Assembly (NCBI RefSeq): GCF_003014595.1
Contig: NZ_PYGK01000025.1
Span: 1 to 64,000, forward strand
Source: Chitinophaga ginsengisoli
Lineage (GTDB): Bacteria > Bacteroidota > Bacteroidia > Chitinophagales > Chitinophagaceae
Direction of reading: 5' to 3'
Length of the DNA: 64,000 nt
Shown here: positions 33,288 to 41,899 of the stretch, in pieces
Layout of the letters: each line of letters begins with the position of its first letter
Numbering within the stretch: the stretch's first letter is position 1
Program-made: the position numbers and the translations under genes
The notes under the pieces: generated by a model
The model's input: the letters and a program-made list of their open reading frames with translations, nothing else
Databases searched by the model: none
Told to the model about the DNA's origin: nothing

Positions 33288-35444
33288 TTAACTATTATAT
33301 TGTTTCTCGTGGAGATATTTGAAAATCTCTATCTGTGACCTGATCTTCTTGCCGTTGTCACGTTTATATTCATTGTTCTGATCGTTGTCGAGGATACGTG
33401 CCTTGACGTTGCCACTGAGCTGTATGGCCAGGATGTCTTTCAGTTCCTGCTGTATACCCGGGTCTGTAATCGGTATAGCCACTTCCACGCGATAGTCAAG
33501 GTTACGCAGCATCCAGTCGCAGGAGGCAATGAATACCTTTTCCTGCCCTTCCTTACCGAAGGAAAATACACGGGCATGTTCCAGGTATTCGTCCACGATG
33601 CTGACTGCCGTAATATCCTTTTTCCATTTCTTATTCTCCGTATAGGCGCAGCAGATACCACGGATGATCATCTTAATGTCCACACCTTCTTTGGCGCCTT
33701 CATACAAAAGGTTGATCATTTCAGGATCAGAGAGGGAGTTCATTTTAAGGATCATGGCGCCGCCTTTCTTATGACGGGCATTCTTGATCTCCTTTTCCAC
33801 CTGGCGTATAAAGAAAGAACGCATGCTGTAAGGACTTACCGGCAGTGTATGACAGGCCTCCAGCATTTTGATATCATGTTTGCTGTTCTCCAGGTAGGCG
33901 AAAATACGGTTGATATCTGCCATGATGTTCCTGTTGGCGGTCAGCAGGCAGTGATCACCATATACCCTGGCGGTTTTCTCATTCAGGTTACCGGTGCTCA
34001 CAAAGCCACATTGAATGGTCTTGGTACCGATACGTTTCTTGATAACACACAATTTGGCATGGACTTTCAGGCCGGGAATACCAATCAGCACTTTTACCCC
34101 TTCATCTTCCAGGCGGGTCTTCCATTCCAGGTTGTCGGCCTCATTGAAACGGGCCCTCAACTCCAGTGCTACCGTTACCTGTTTACCATTGCGCACGGCA
34201 TTTACCAGCGCATTCATGATCTTGGAATTGCGCGCCAGCCTGTAAGCCGTGATCTTGATGCTGGTCACATTAGGATCGATAGCGGCTTCCCTGAGCAGGT
34301 CTATGATGGTATCGAAAGAGTGATAAGGGAAATGCAGCATCACATCCTGCATCTGTATCACGTGCATCACGCTGGAAGCGTTGGCAAACAGCGGGTGAAT
34401 GAAGCTCTTTCGCTGCGAATGGGTCCTTTCTTTGAATACGCTGGTAGGGAAATCCATAAAGTCCTTGAAGTTATGGATACGGGCTCCCGGAATGAGGTTG
34501 TCCTTGCTGGACAGCCCCAGGCGGCGCATCAGGTATTCCAGTAGCAGCGGATCAATGTCTTTATCGTATACAAACCGTACCGGTTTTCCTTTACGACGGT
34601 CTTTCAGGCCCTTTTCGATCTGGTGTATCAGACTGGTGGAGATATCGTTATCGATATCCAGTTCCGCGTCTCTCGTTACCTTGATGATATGAGCGGTAAA
34701 CTTGTCAAAACCAAAGTATGAGAAGATATGCGGGAGAGAGTAACGGATCACGTCTTCCAGCAGGATGATGTCTTCTTCACCTTCCTTTGATGGCAGAATG
34801 ATAAAGCGGGGCAGGATAGAGGTAGGGATCTCTATCAGGGCAAACTTCTGTCTGACAGAGTTATCCTGCCTGGCCAGTACCACCGCCAGATAGATGGATT
34901 TATCCCTGAGGAATGGAAAGTGCTGGATACTTTCAATCATCAGGGGGATGATATTGGTACGTACCTCCTCGTTGAAATAGTTGAGTACGAATTTCTGCTG
35001 GTCCTTATTCAGGTGTCTTTCTGTACGGATAAAGATCTTCTGTTCTTTGAGCTCGTTTTCAATACCTTCCCAGATACGGTCAAACTCCCGTTGCTGGTCT
35101 ATTACCATGCTCTGTATCTCGTCCAGGATCTCGTCGGGGTTTTCTTCCATATGCATGCGGGTGGACTTGCCGACCAGTAGCATTCTCTTCAGGGTGGCAA
35201 CACGTACGCGGAAAAACTCATCGAGGTTGTTAGAGAAAATACCCAGGAAGCGGATACGTTCATGAAGGGGTACAGTATTGTCAGCTGCTTCCTGTAACAC
35301 TCTTGCGTTAAATGCCAGCCAGCTGATATCCCGGGGGATCATCCTGACTTTTTTCACTGGCACAATCTTTTTGCTATTGCTTTTCTTTTCCATCACCGGA
35401 ACTTGTATGTTTAGATCTAATGGCTCACTGCTTGACAATCGCAT
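33288..35444 (-). CDS. ppk1: Polyphosphate kinase 1
   Basis: 718 residues, PPK1 length. It polymerises ATP gamma-phosphate into polyphosphate through phosphohistidine intermediates. Marks: RDISWLAFNARVLQEAAD (about 38-55, N-domain), DVMLHFPYHSFDTIIDLLREAA (about 368-389), IKITAYRLARNS (about 397-408) and the HKD-like LKVHAKLCVIKKR region (about 460-472) holding the catalytic His. The ATG at 35444 is used; an in-frame ATG at 35393 would remove 17 residues outside the conserved core. It precedes ppx by 23 bases, the common ppk-ppx arrangement. Confidence 0.95.
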   Translation of the reverse strand: MRLSSSEPLDLNIQVPVMEKKSNSKKIVPVKKVRMIPRDISWLAFNARVLQEAADNTVPLHERIRFLGIFSNNLDEFFRVRVATLKRMLLVGKSTRMHMEENPDEILDEIQSMVIDQQREFDRIWEGIENELKEQKIFIRTERHLNKDQQKFVLNYFNEEVRTNIIPLMIESIQHFPFLRDKSIYLAVVLARQDNSVRQKFALIEIPTSILPRFIILPSKEGEEDIILLEDVIRYSLPHIFSYFGFDKFTAHIIKVTRDAELDIDNDISTSLIHQIEKGLKDRRKGKPVRFVYDKDIDPLLLEYLMRRLGLSSKDNLIPGARIHNFKDFMDFPTSVFKERTHSQRKSFIHPLFANASSVMHVIQMQDVMLHFPYHSFDTIIDLLREAAIDPNVTSIKITAYRLARNSKIMNALVNAVRNGKQVTVALELRARFNEADNLEWKTRLEDEGVKVLIGIPGLKVHAKLCVIKKRIGTKTIQCGFVSTGNLNEKTARVYGDHCLLTANRNIMADINRIFAYLENSKHDIKMLEACHTLPVSPYSMRSFFIRQVEKEIKNARHKKGGAMILKMNSLSDPEMINLLYEGAKEGVDIKMIIRGICCAYTENKKWKKDITAVSIVDEYLEHARVFSFGKEGQEKVFIASCDWMLRNLDYRVEVAIPITDPGIQQELKDILAIQLSGNVKARILDNDQNNEYKRDNGKKIRSQIEIFKYLHEKQYNS

Positions 35445-35671
35445 CTGAAGGGTATTTAACGGTTGTGGTTATACTGGTTTAATAGTGTTAATCACAACAA
35501 TACAGATTTTTGGAATAGATCTTATGTTAAATTTCTGATACGCATTCCTTAAAGATAAGGAATAATGAAGCGATAGTGAATAGCGCTTAGACAATAATCT
35601 ATAGTATATTTCTTAGATATACTTGTATATATCATTTATAGGGGGATGATCCGGAAGTAATTACACTGGCA

Positions 35672-36688
35672 TCAGACGGTATGCCCGGCTTTTTCTGACG
35701 GCGTTTGCGCACGGTTCAGCAGGGGGAGGGCTACCAGACTACCCAGGCCAACGACTAATACCAGGAGGGTCTGGGCTGACCATACGATCCATCCGAAGGC
35801 ATATGCCGTCGTATCGAGTACCCCATATACCATGAGGGTCCTTTGTACCAGGAACTGGTAAGCGCCGGTACCGCCGGGTGTTACGATCATACCTACACTC
35901 CCGATGATGAGCACTGCCAGAGCGGCCTTCAGTCCGAGGTAACGGGTTTCTTCCATACAATAGAAGCCCAGGTACATCATAGCGAAGTACATCGCCCAGA
36001 TCAGTATTGAGTAGAAGATAAACCAGCCTTTCTTTTCCATCTGACCGATGGAGCGGATACCGTCCCACACGCCGTGAGCCAGTGCACGGATCTTGATGCC
36101 GATGGTGGAACGGGCAATGAGGCGGAAAACGATATAAATGAGTAATATAAGTATTACCAGAGCGCCGACAATGATCAGTGAGCGGGAGCTGCCAGCACTA
36201 CCCAGTTTATTCTCAATAGGATGCCAGATCTCGGCAACGAACAGGCCACCGATCACGTCTATCTGAATAACGACGGTGATGACCATCAGAATGAGGAGGA
36301 GCAGCATGTCGACCGCACGTTCTGCGATCATGGTGCCTACCAGTTTGTCTACCGGGATCTTTTCATACCGGGCTACGATACCGCAGCGGGTCACTTCTCC
36401 CAGGCGGGGTACCGCAAGGTTGGCAAGGTAGCCTACCATTACGGCAAAGAATGTATTCAATGTACTGGGATGATAGCCCATAGGCTCCATAATGAGCTTC
36501 CAGCGGACAGCTCTGTACCAGTGACTGGCAATACCGACTATGATAACGGGGATCAGCAGCCAGTAATTAGCATGCTCCAACGAATTGAAGATATCATCTT
36601 TCTCCTTATCGGTAAGATTATGCGTCACAAGCCAAACTAATCCTAGCCCGATGGCTAAAAAGCAGATAAACTTCAAAAATTTGGGCAT
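35672..36688 (-). CDS. Flippase-like / lysylphosphatidylglycerol-synthase transmembrane family protein (UPF0104)
   Basis: 338 residues with about eight membrane helices. Typical blocks are the motif HWYRAVRWKLIMEPMGY (about 56-72), YLANLAVPRLGEVTRCGIVARYEKIPVDK (about 88-116) and VTPGGTGAYQFLVQRTL (about 280-296). This family (the membrane part of MprF, also YbhN) is thought to move lipids across the inner membrane, but the substrate here is unknown. There is no aminoacyl-transfer domain. It begins 27 bases after panD stops. A 227-bp AT-rich gap with short palindromes separates it from ppk1. Confidence 0.88.
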   Translation of the reverse strand: MPKFLKFICFLAIGLGLVWLVTHNLTDKEKDDIFNSLEHANYWLLIPVIIVGIASHWYRAVRWKLIMEPMGYHPSTLNTFFAVMVGYLANLAVPRLGEVTRCGIVARYEKIPVDKLVGTMIAERAVDMLLLLILMVITVVIQIDVIGGLFVAEIWHPIENKLGSAGSSRSLIIVGALVILILLIYIVFRLIARSTIGIKIRALAHGVWDGIRSIGQMEKKGWFIFYSILIWAMYFAMMYLGFYCMEETRYLGLKAALAVLIIGSVGMIVTPGGTGAYQFLVQRTLMVYGVLDTTAYAFGWIVWSAQTLLVLVVGLGSLVALPLLNRAQTPSEKAGHTV

Positions 36689-36715
36689 AGTAATAGTCTT
36701 TTTGGGATCCAGCGG

Positions 36716-37060
36716 TTACATTTTGTTATTTTCCTTCGGGAATATGGCGATGGGAGTATGTTTTTTAGCCTCCTCAAAGTCCATAGTGGCGTAAGAGATG
36801 ATAATAACAGTATCGCCAACCGCACACAGGCGGGCAGCAGGGCCATTCATACAAACAACACCGGAACCGCGTTTTCCTTTGATGATATAGGTTTCCAGGC
36901 GTTCTCCGTTATTGACGTTCACTACCTGTACTTTTTCATATTCTATCAGGTTAGCAGCGTCCATCAGATCTTCGTCGATGGTAATACTTCCTACATAGTG
37001 TAAGTTCGCTTCAGTGATAACTGCTCTATGTATCTTACTTTTCAGTACTTCAATGTGCAT
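36716..37060 (-). CDS. panD: Aspartate 1-decarboxylase PanD
   Basis: I use the ATG at 37060 (114 residues, MHIEVLKSKIHRAVITEANL); a longer frame to 37180 runs into repeat array E and is not conserved. PanD makes beta-alanine from aspartate. The self-cleavage site is Gly24-Ser25 (HYVGSITID), whose serine becomes the pyruvoyl cofactor. Tyr57-region residues, NGERLETYIIKGKRGSG and the NGPAARLCAVGD loop match the family. Beta-alanine is joined to pantoate by PanC, encoded 216 bases upstream on the same strand. Confidence 0.96.
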   Translation of the reverse strand: MHIEVLKSKIHRAVITEANLHYVGSITIDEDLMDAANLIEYEKVQVVNVNNGERLETYIIKGKRGSGVVCMNGPAARLCAVGDTVIIISYATMDFEEAKKHTPIAIFPKENNKM

Positions 37061-37072
37061 GATAAAAAATAT

Positions 37073-37107
37073 CCCACTTCCGTGGGTCTGGTGTAAAGGC
37101 AAAATTA
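37073..37107 (-). promoter_or_regulatory. panD promoter box and leader hairpin
   Basis: On the minus strand TAATTTTG (37100-37107) matches the -7 consensus. Downstream lies a hairpin CCCAC-GGAA-GTGGG (37073-37086), a 5-bp stem capped by a GNRA-type tetraloop, 12 bases before the ATG at 37060. This suggests panD has its own promoter despite following panC. Confidence 0.45.
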
Positions 37108-37134
37108 GGGAAAAAATATAATACGGTTGTTTTT

Positions 37135-37257
37135 GTCCCGGGGGATCATCCCGCGATTGTTTCCGTTTCACGGGGGGCATTTTCGTTTCCAGGGGTTGTC
37201 ATCCCTGGCTACAAACAATGCAACCCATAAAGGGGTTGATTGATGTTTTGTTGATGA
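37135..37257 (+). repeat. Interspersed repeat array E
   Basis: Three degenerate GC-rich units (starting near 37135, 37165 and 37190) end in GGCTACAAACAATG. The hairpin stem here is CAACCC (37221-37226) with GGGTTG (37233-37238), unlike the stems in other arrays but still fully paired, and is followed by ATGTTTTGTTGATGA as in B and D. It lies between panC and panD. Confidence 0.8.
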
Positions 37258-37275
37258 CGATGGGTCTTCAACCGG

Positions 37276-38133
37276 TCAGTTTACCTGCATGTTGTCGATC
37301 AGCCTGACATTACTGCTGATCTCCCTGGCGGCTACCACTGCATATAGCGGATCTTTACCGGGAGTATTGGGAAAATCGATGTTCCCATCTGGCGCTATGG
37401 ATACCATATCGAGATAATCAACATCGAAGCCATTGCCTTTCAGCTCGTTAATGGCTTTGTCTGCGATTGTCTTCAGCGGGGCCTGGGTGAGGTGATCTTT
37501 TATGTAATAAAGCGCCCGGGAAATGTGTAGGGCATTTTGTCTTTCGGTAGCATTGAGCCGCAGGTTGCGGCTGCTCATGGCCAGACCATCCTGTTCACGG
37601 AGGGTAGGACAGATAACCAGCTCAACGTTTAAATGTAATAGTTTGATGAGGCGGTTGATTATCAGGCATTGTTGAAAATCTTTCTGTCCCATGAAGAGCT
37701 TGTCGGGCTGTACCAGGTTTAACAGTTTATGTACCACCTGACCTACACCCTGGAAGTGTCCGGGGCGGTGGGCGCCTTCGAGTACGGTTTCCAGCTGTCC
37801 GAAGTCATAGTGCATCTCGGGTGCCAGGCCTTTAGGATACATTTCCTGCACAGATGGCAGGAACAGTACATCAGTACCGGCGGAGGTCAGCTGGAGGATG
37901 TCCTGGTCTATGGTAATGGGATATTTCTCAAAATCGGCCGGATCATTAAACTGGGTCGGGTTGACAAATATGCTGCACACGACGAGGTCGCTGTGTTCTT
38001 TTGCTGCTAAGATCAGGGACAAATGGCCCCGATGTAATGCGCCCATAGTTGGCACAAAACCAATACGTTTACCCTCTTTCCGTGCTGTTGATAAGTGCCT
38101 TTCGAGATCGTCTTTCTGCTTGAACAGATACAT
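37276..38133 (-). CDS. panC: Pantothenate synthetase PanC
   Basis: 285 residues. It ligates pantoate and beta-alanine using ATP, via a pantoyl-adenylate. Class I nucleotidyltransferase marks: FVPTMGALHRGHLSLI (about 26-41, with the HxGH box), SIFVNPTQFNDPADFEKYP (about 53-71), and KLFMGQKDFQQ (about 145-155). CPTLREQDGLAMSSRNLRL (about 180-198) contains the MSSRN phosphate-binding loop. It is divergent from the short GT5 gene; the shared 109-bp region holds promoter boxes. Confidence 0.97.
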   Translation of the reverse strand: MYLFKQKDDLERHLSTARKEGKRIGFVPTMGALHRGHLSLILAAKEHSDLVVCSIFVNPTQFNDPADFEKYPITIDQDILQLTSAGTDVLFLPSVQEMYPKGLAPEMHYDFGQLETVLEGAHRPGHFQGVGQVVHKLLNLVQPDKLFMGQKDFQQCLIINRLIKLLHLNVELVICPTLREQDGLAMSSRNLRLNATERQNALHISRALYYIKDHLTQAPLKTIADKAINELKGNGFDVDYLDMVSIAPDGNIDFPNTPGKDPLYAVVAAREISSNVRLIDNMQVN

Positions 38134-38194
38134 AATTTATTGCTTAAAAGGATGTTAAAAGTGCCAATTTGTCTTTTCTTCCGTTAAAAATCCG

Positions 38195-38202
38195 TAATTT
38201 TG
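38195..38202 (+). promoter_or_regulatory. TAnnTTTG -7 box for the GT5 gene
   Basis: TAATTTTG with a TTTG at 38168-38171 upstream (23-bp spacing, slightly long for a -33/-7 pair). It lies 41 bases before the ATG at 38243. Confidence 0.5.
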
Positions 38203-38242
38203 CAAACCAAATTTAAAATTACTGCATTAATATCAGCATTAG

Positions 38243-39061
38243 ATGTCCACAAAGAAACGAATTCTTTTTATTGCTCAGGAAATGTCGCCTTATCTGGAAT
38301 TAACAGAGTATGCGAATATGGTCAATAAAATGGCAATTAAGTCCAATGAGTCCGGGCTGGAAGTGCGGGTGATCATGCCCCGGTTTGGCATTATCAACGA
38401 GAGAAGGCACCGGTTACACGAGGTGGTAAGACTGTCTGGCATTAACATTGTGATAGAGGGTGACGATTATCCGTTGATTATCAAGGTGGCATCACTGCCC
38501 AACGCCCGTTTGCAGGTTTATTTCCTGGACAACGAAGATTACTTCAAACGTAAGACGTTGTTCACGGACGAAAACGAGCAATTCTATGACGATAATGCAG
38601 CCCGTGCGGTATTTTTCTGTAAAGGAGCACTGGAAACGGTGAAGAAGTTTGGCTGGCCGCCGGACATTATTCACTGTAGCGGATGGATGACTTCACTGAT
38701 TCCTTTATACCTGAAGACTGCTTACAAGAAAGAACCGGTATTTGCTCATTCCAAAGTGGTATATTCCATGGAGCCTAACTCCTTTAAGGAGAAACTGGGC
38801 GCCGGCTTTGTGAAGAAAGCTACTATCAGCACCCAGATCAAAGAGAAAGATCTGGAGTTATATAAAGAGGGTACCAATAGTGCATTGAACAGAGGCGCCG
38901 GTAAATATGCCGATGCCGTGGTACTGGCGGGTGAAAAGACAGAAAAGAAAGTAGTAGATGAGCTGAAGGCAGAAAAAGGCAAGATCATTCTCCCTTACAA
39001 AAAGGATAATGAAGATCTGGCGGACTATCTGCAACTGTATACACAGCTACTTGGAAAATAA
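38243..39061 (+). CDS. Short GT5-type glycogen/starch synthase-like protein, catalytic N-domain only
   Basis: 272 residues against about 470-500 for full glycogen synthase. It matches the N-terminal Rossmann domain: ILFIAQEMSPYLELTEYANMV in place of the usual SEVAPFAKTGGLADV, RVIMPRFGIINERRHRLHE, DNEDYFKRKTLF, DDNAARAVFFCKGALE, and DIIHCSGWMTSLIPLYLKT (the usual D-x-HDW region). The KxGGL ADP-glucose loop is lost, and the C-terminal nucleotide-sugar-binding domain is absent, so normal synthase activity is doubtful. Bacteroidota commonly carry this gene next to panC, so it is retained rather than newly broken. A regulatory or binding role is inference. Confidence 0.85.
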   Translation: MSTKKRILFIAQEMSPYLELTEYANMVNKMAIKSNESGLEVRVIMPRFGIINERRHRLHEVVRLSGINIVIEGDDYPLIIKVASLPNARLQVYFLDNEDYFKRKTLFTDENEQFYDDNAARAVFFCKGALETVKKFGWPPDIIHCSGWMTSLIPLYLKTAYKKEPVFAHSKVVYSMEPNSFKEKLGAGFVKKATISTQIKEKDLELYKEGTNSALNRGAGKYADAVVLAGEKTEKKVVDELKAEKGKIILPYKKDNEDLADYLQLYTQLLGK

Positions 39062-39078
39062 TTTATTTCTCTACAGAA

Positions 39079-39107
39079 AGCCTCGTTCCGAACGAGGCTT
39101 TTTTTAT
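39079..39107 (+). terminator. Rho-independent terminator after the GT5 gene
   Basis: Stem AGCCTCGTT (39079-39087) with AACGAGGCT (39091-39099), 3-base loop, followed by seven T residues. It lies 18 bases after the stop codon. Confidence 0.9.
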
Positions 39108-39139
39108 TCCCTGAAAAGTTCATTCTCAAACTATTTTCC

Positions 39140-39195
39140 TATTTTTGCCGCAGTTTACCATGAGGCATACCACCAAAATGCAAAAAGTTGGTAAA
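39140..39195 (+). promoter_or_regulatory. metK promoter box and 5' leader hairpin
   Basis: TATTTTTG at 39140-39147 fits the -7 consensus. Immediately downstream, TTTACCA (39154-39160) pairs exactly with TGGTAAA (39189-39195), enclosing an inner GCAT (39165-39168) / ATGC (39178-39181). If transcription starts about 7 bases after the box, the mRNA begins with this structure, 45 bases before the ATG. It does not match a SAM riboswitch class that I know. Confidence 0.45.
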
Positions 39196-39240
39196 TTGTA
39201 CTAATTAAATACTAATCTAAAAGCGAAATTCAATTATTTT

Positions 39241-40494
39241 ATGCCTTATTTATTTACCTCAGAATCTGTTTCCGAAGGCCATCCGGATAAAGTGGCCGAT
39301 CAGATATCCGACGCACTAATTGATCATTTCCTTGCTTATGATACCACATCAAAAGTGGCTTGTGAAACATTAGTGACAACTGGTCAGGTGGTTCTGGCCG
39401 GTGAAGTAAAATCTGAAGCTTACCTGGATGTGCAGGAAATTGCTCGTGAGGTAATCCGTAAGATAGGCTATACAAAGAGCGAATACATGTTCGAAGCGAA
39501 CTCCTGTGGTATCTTCTCTGCTATTCATGAGCAGTCTCCAGATATCAACCAGGGCGTTGAACGTAAGAACCCTGAAGAACAGGGCGCTGGTGACCAGGGT
39601 ATGATGTTCGGTTACGCTACCCGCGAAACGGAGAACTATATGCCGTTGGCGCTGGATCTCGCTCACAAACTGCTGATCGAGCTGGCTGCTGTCCGTCGCG
39701 AGAATAAAGAGATCGCTTACCTGCGTCCTGATGCCAAGTCACAGGTAACCATCGAATACTCTGACGATAACAAACCTGTTCGTATTGACACCATCGTTAT
39801 CTCTACACAGCACGATGATTTCGATGCAGAAGATAAGATGCTGGCTAAGATCAAGAGCGACATGATCAATATCCTGATCCCTCGTGTGAAGGCACAGCTG
39901 AAACCTGAATTACAGGCACTGTTCAACGACAAGATCACTTATCATATCAACCCTACCGGTAAGTTCGTGATCGGTGGTCCGCACGGTGATACCGGCTTAA
40001 CCGGTCGTAAGATCATCGTTGATACCTACGGTGGTAAAGGTGCTCACGGTGGTGGTGCATTCTCCGGTAAAGATCCTTCCAAAGTAGACCGTTCAGCGGC
40101 TTACGCTACCCGTCACATTGCTAAGAACCTGGTTGCTGCAGGTCTTTGCGATGAAGCGCTGGTACAGGTATCTTACGCTATCGGTGTGGCTAAACCTTGT
40201 GGTCTCTTCATCGATACCCGTGGTACAGCGAAGGTAAAACTGACCGATGGTGAGATCGCAAGAAAGGTAGAAGAGATTTTCGACCTGCGTCCTTACGCTA
40301 TCGAGCAGCGCCTGAAACTGCGTAATCCTATCTACTCTGATACAGCTGCTTATGGTCACATGGGCCGCGACAGCAAAGTAGTGACCAAGGTGTTCAACAA
40401 GGGTAAAAAGAACGAGAAGAAAGTAGACGTGGAGCTGTTTACCTGGGAGAAACTGGATTATGTTGAAAAAGTAAAATCAGCTTTCGGATTGTAA
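39241..40494 (+). CDS. metK: S-adenosylmethionine synthetase
   Basis: 417 residues. It makes SAM from methionine and ATP. Signature stretches: SEGHPDKVADQISDALID (about 12-29, catalytic His), GAGDQGMMFGYATRE (about 117-131, ATP-binding), GPHGDTGLTGRKIIVDTYGG (about 247-266), and GGGAFSGKDPSKVDRSAAY (about 272-290). It is a little longer than E. coli MetK (384) because of short insertions, common in Bacteroidota. It has its own promoter-like box, structured leader and terminator, so it is a single-gene unit. Confidence 0.97.
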   Translation: MPYLFTSESVSEGHPDKVADQISDALIDHFLAYDTTSKVACETLVTTGQVVLAGEVKSEAYLDVQEIAREVIRKIGYTKSEYMFEANSCGIFSAIHEQSPDINQGVERKNPEEQGAGDQGMMFGYATRETENYMPLALDLAHKLLIELAAVRRENKEIAYLRPDAKSQVTIEYSDDNKPVRIDTIVISTQHDDFDAEDKMLAKIKSDMINILIPRVKAQLKPELQALFNDKITYHINPTGKFVIGGPHGDTGLTGRKIIVDTYGGKGAHGGGAFSGKDPSKVDRSAAYATRHIAKNLVAAGLCDEALVQVSYAIGVAKPCGLFIDTRGTAKVKLTDGEIARKVEEIFDLRPYAIEQRLKLRNPIYSDTAAYGHMGRDSKVVTKVFNKGKKNEKKVDVELFTWEKLDYVEKVKSAFGL

Positions 40495-40523
40495 GCAGAT
40501 CCGCTGAGAAATAATTTTTAAGG

Positions 40524-40556
40524 AACCGTCTCATGCATAATGAGGCGGTTTTTTAT
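40524..40556 (+). terminator. Rho-independent terminator of metK
   Basis: An 11-bp stem AACCGTCTCAT (40524-40534) with ATGAGGCGGTT (40540-40550; one G-T wobble) and a T-rich tail. It lies 29 bases after the metK stop and ends 44 bases before the deaminase start. Confidence 0.88.
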
Positions 40557-40599
40557 TATATTAGGATCTCCCCAATTCCCAACATCAATATATACTCTT

Positions 40600-41037
40600 A
40601 TGGATAATTTTATGAAAGCCGCTATAGAAGAGGCATTAAAGGGCCTCAGCGAAGGTGGTATCCCCATCGGATCGGTGCTGGTGCATAAAGGAGAGATCAT
40701 CGGACGTGGACATAACCGCAGGGTACAGAAAGGCAGCGTGATCCTCCATGGAGAAATGGACGCGCTGGAGAATGCCGGCCGGCTTACGGCAGCTACTTAC
40801 CGGGAATGCGTATTGTATACCACATTATCTCCCTGCCCGATGTGTACCGGCGCTATACTGTTATATGGTATCCCGAAGGTGGTGATTGGTGAAAATAAAA
40901 CATTCATGGGCGCAGAAGACCTGCTAAAAGCCAATAAGGTGGAATTAACGGTAGAAAATAACGAGGAATGTATTGAGATGATGCAGACGTTCATTCAGCA
41001 ACGTCCGGCGCTCTGGAATGAGGACATCGGGGAATAA
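40600..41037 (+). CDS. Cytosine deaminase of the fungal (Fcy1) type
   Basis: I take the ATG at 40600 (145 residues); the longer frame from 40540 starts inside the metK terminator. The zinc site is His50 with catalytic Glu52 (LHGEMDALENAGR) and Cys79/Cys82 (SPCPMCTGAI). The similarity to yeast cytosine deaminase goes beyond the zinc motifs: GGIPIGSVLV, GRGHNRRVQKGS, LYTTLSPC, YGIPKVVIGEN and a C-terminal RPALWNEDIGE close to yeast RPQDWFEDIGE. It should convert cytosine to uracil in the cytoplasm. It differs from bacterial CodA (amidohydrolase fold) and from tRNA adenosine deaminase TadA. Monocistronic between two terminators. Confidence 0.88.
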   Translation: MDNFMKAAIEEALKGLSEGGIPIGSVLVHKGEIIGRGHNRRVQKGSVILHGEMDALENAGRLTAATYRECVLYTTLSPCPMCTGAILLYGIPKVVIGENKTFMGAEDLLKANKVELTVENNEECIEMMQTFIQQRPALWNEDIGE

Positions 41038-41045
41038 AGAAAGAA

Positions 41046-41068
41046 GCTGCCTCAATGCATGAGACAGC
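41046..41068. terminator. Hairpin terminator between convergent genes
   Basis: GCTGCCTCA (41046-41054) pairs with TGAGACAGC (41060-41068) with one mismatch. It is followed by CCTTTCATTG on plus and TTCTTTCTTTATT on minus, 9 bases after the deaminase stop. It probably serves both the deaminase and the esterase gene. Confidence 0.6.
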
Positions 41069-41113
41069 CCTTTCATTGTTTGTGGGCGGTTTATCAAAAA
41101 GTAGTTAGAGGGA

Positions 41114-41896
41114 TTATTTTTTTCGCTTGTATTGCAGCATCCATTCGTAAATGCTCAGATTATCCGTACTGTCCCTATAGGCAGGGTCATAGAACTCATG
41201 CCAGCCGGTGTGTGCTTTTTCGTGTTTTGTGAGCTTTACAAGGCCTTTTTGATAGTGGTTGGTACTATCTATGCACCGCAGGATGTTCTCCAGAAATTGG
41301 GGCTCCGCAGTGCCGGCAAAGTACCATGCATGAACGCCCGCATCCGTTACCAGTTTAAACCGGCCATAATTCTCCGGGTACAAAGGCGCCGGCGACATAG
41401 GTACGGTTGCTGCCAGGCGGGAAGTAAGATGTTTGCTTTCCGTCATAGACATCAGCGTACACCATCCGCCTGCACTGTATCCCGTCAGGTAGATGCGGTC
41501 AGCATCAACCGGGTATTTCTTCAATACATCATCCAGGATAAATTCCAGTTGCGGTGGATTGATACCCCAGCTTTCCGCCAGCGGGGCCAGTACCATGAAC
41601 TTGTACAGTTTGCCGTCTACTTTGTTGACAGCCTCTATCTTACGGCCTTCCTTGATCTGACGGGGAATGCCTTCCCTGAATAGTTTTGAAATGTCGTGCC
41701 CCGCGATGCTTTTGCCATGGAAACAAACGATCAGCGGAAACTTCTCCTTAGGGCTTCCCTGCGGAACGTGTAGTAAAGCTGGCACCTGGTGAAAGGCATC
41801 GGTTGGCACAATTATCTGCCTGAATGCTCCCGGTATGCCAGGAGCGCCTGCCAGGCTGGGGATAGTCAGCGCGGCAAGTAGTAATACTTTTTTCAT
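41114..41896 (-). CDS. Secreted alpha/beta hydrolase (esterase / prolyl-oligopeptidase-like)
   Basis: 260 residues with a signal peptide (MKKVLLLAALTIPSLAGA). FPLIVCFHGKS (about 53-63) supplies the oxyanion strand, GYSAGGWCT (about 143-151) is the nucleophile elbow, and Asp and His are likely in the segments after TDAGVHAWYFAG and near KHEKAHTGWHEFY. The same subfamily forms the N-terminal domain of the giant T9SS protein at 50442-57422. It could remove acyl groups from polysaccharide or act on peptides; substrate is unknown. It ends the minus-strand exopolysaccharide gene run, 3 bases after the acyltransferase stop. Confidence 0.85.
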   Translation of the reverse strand: MKKVLLLAALTIPSLAGAPGIPGAFRQIIVPTDAFHQVPALLHVPQGSPKEKFPLIVCFHGKSIAGHDISKLFREGIPRQIKEGRKIEAVNKVDGKLYKFMVLAPLAESWGINPPQLEFILDDVLKKYPVDADRIYLTGYSAGGWCTLMSMTESKHLTSRLAATVPMSPAPLYPENYGRFKLVTDAGVHAWYFAGTAEPQFLENILRCIDSTNHYQKGLVKLTKHEKAHTGWHEFYDPAYRDSTDNLSIYEWMLQYKRKK

Positions 41897-41899
41897 TGT

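Noticed and set aside
36716..37180. Longer PanD starting at 37180
   Set aside because: The extra 40 residues derive from repeat array E; the ATG at 37060 places the cleavage site at the standard Gly24-Ser25.
39108..39240. SAM-I or SAM-II riboswitch before metK
   Set aside because: The leader has a nested hairpin but none of the core sequences I would expect for those classes.
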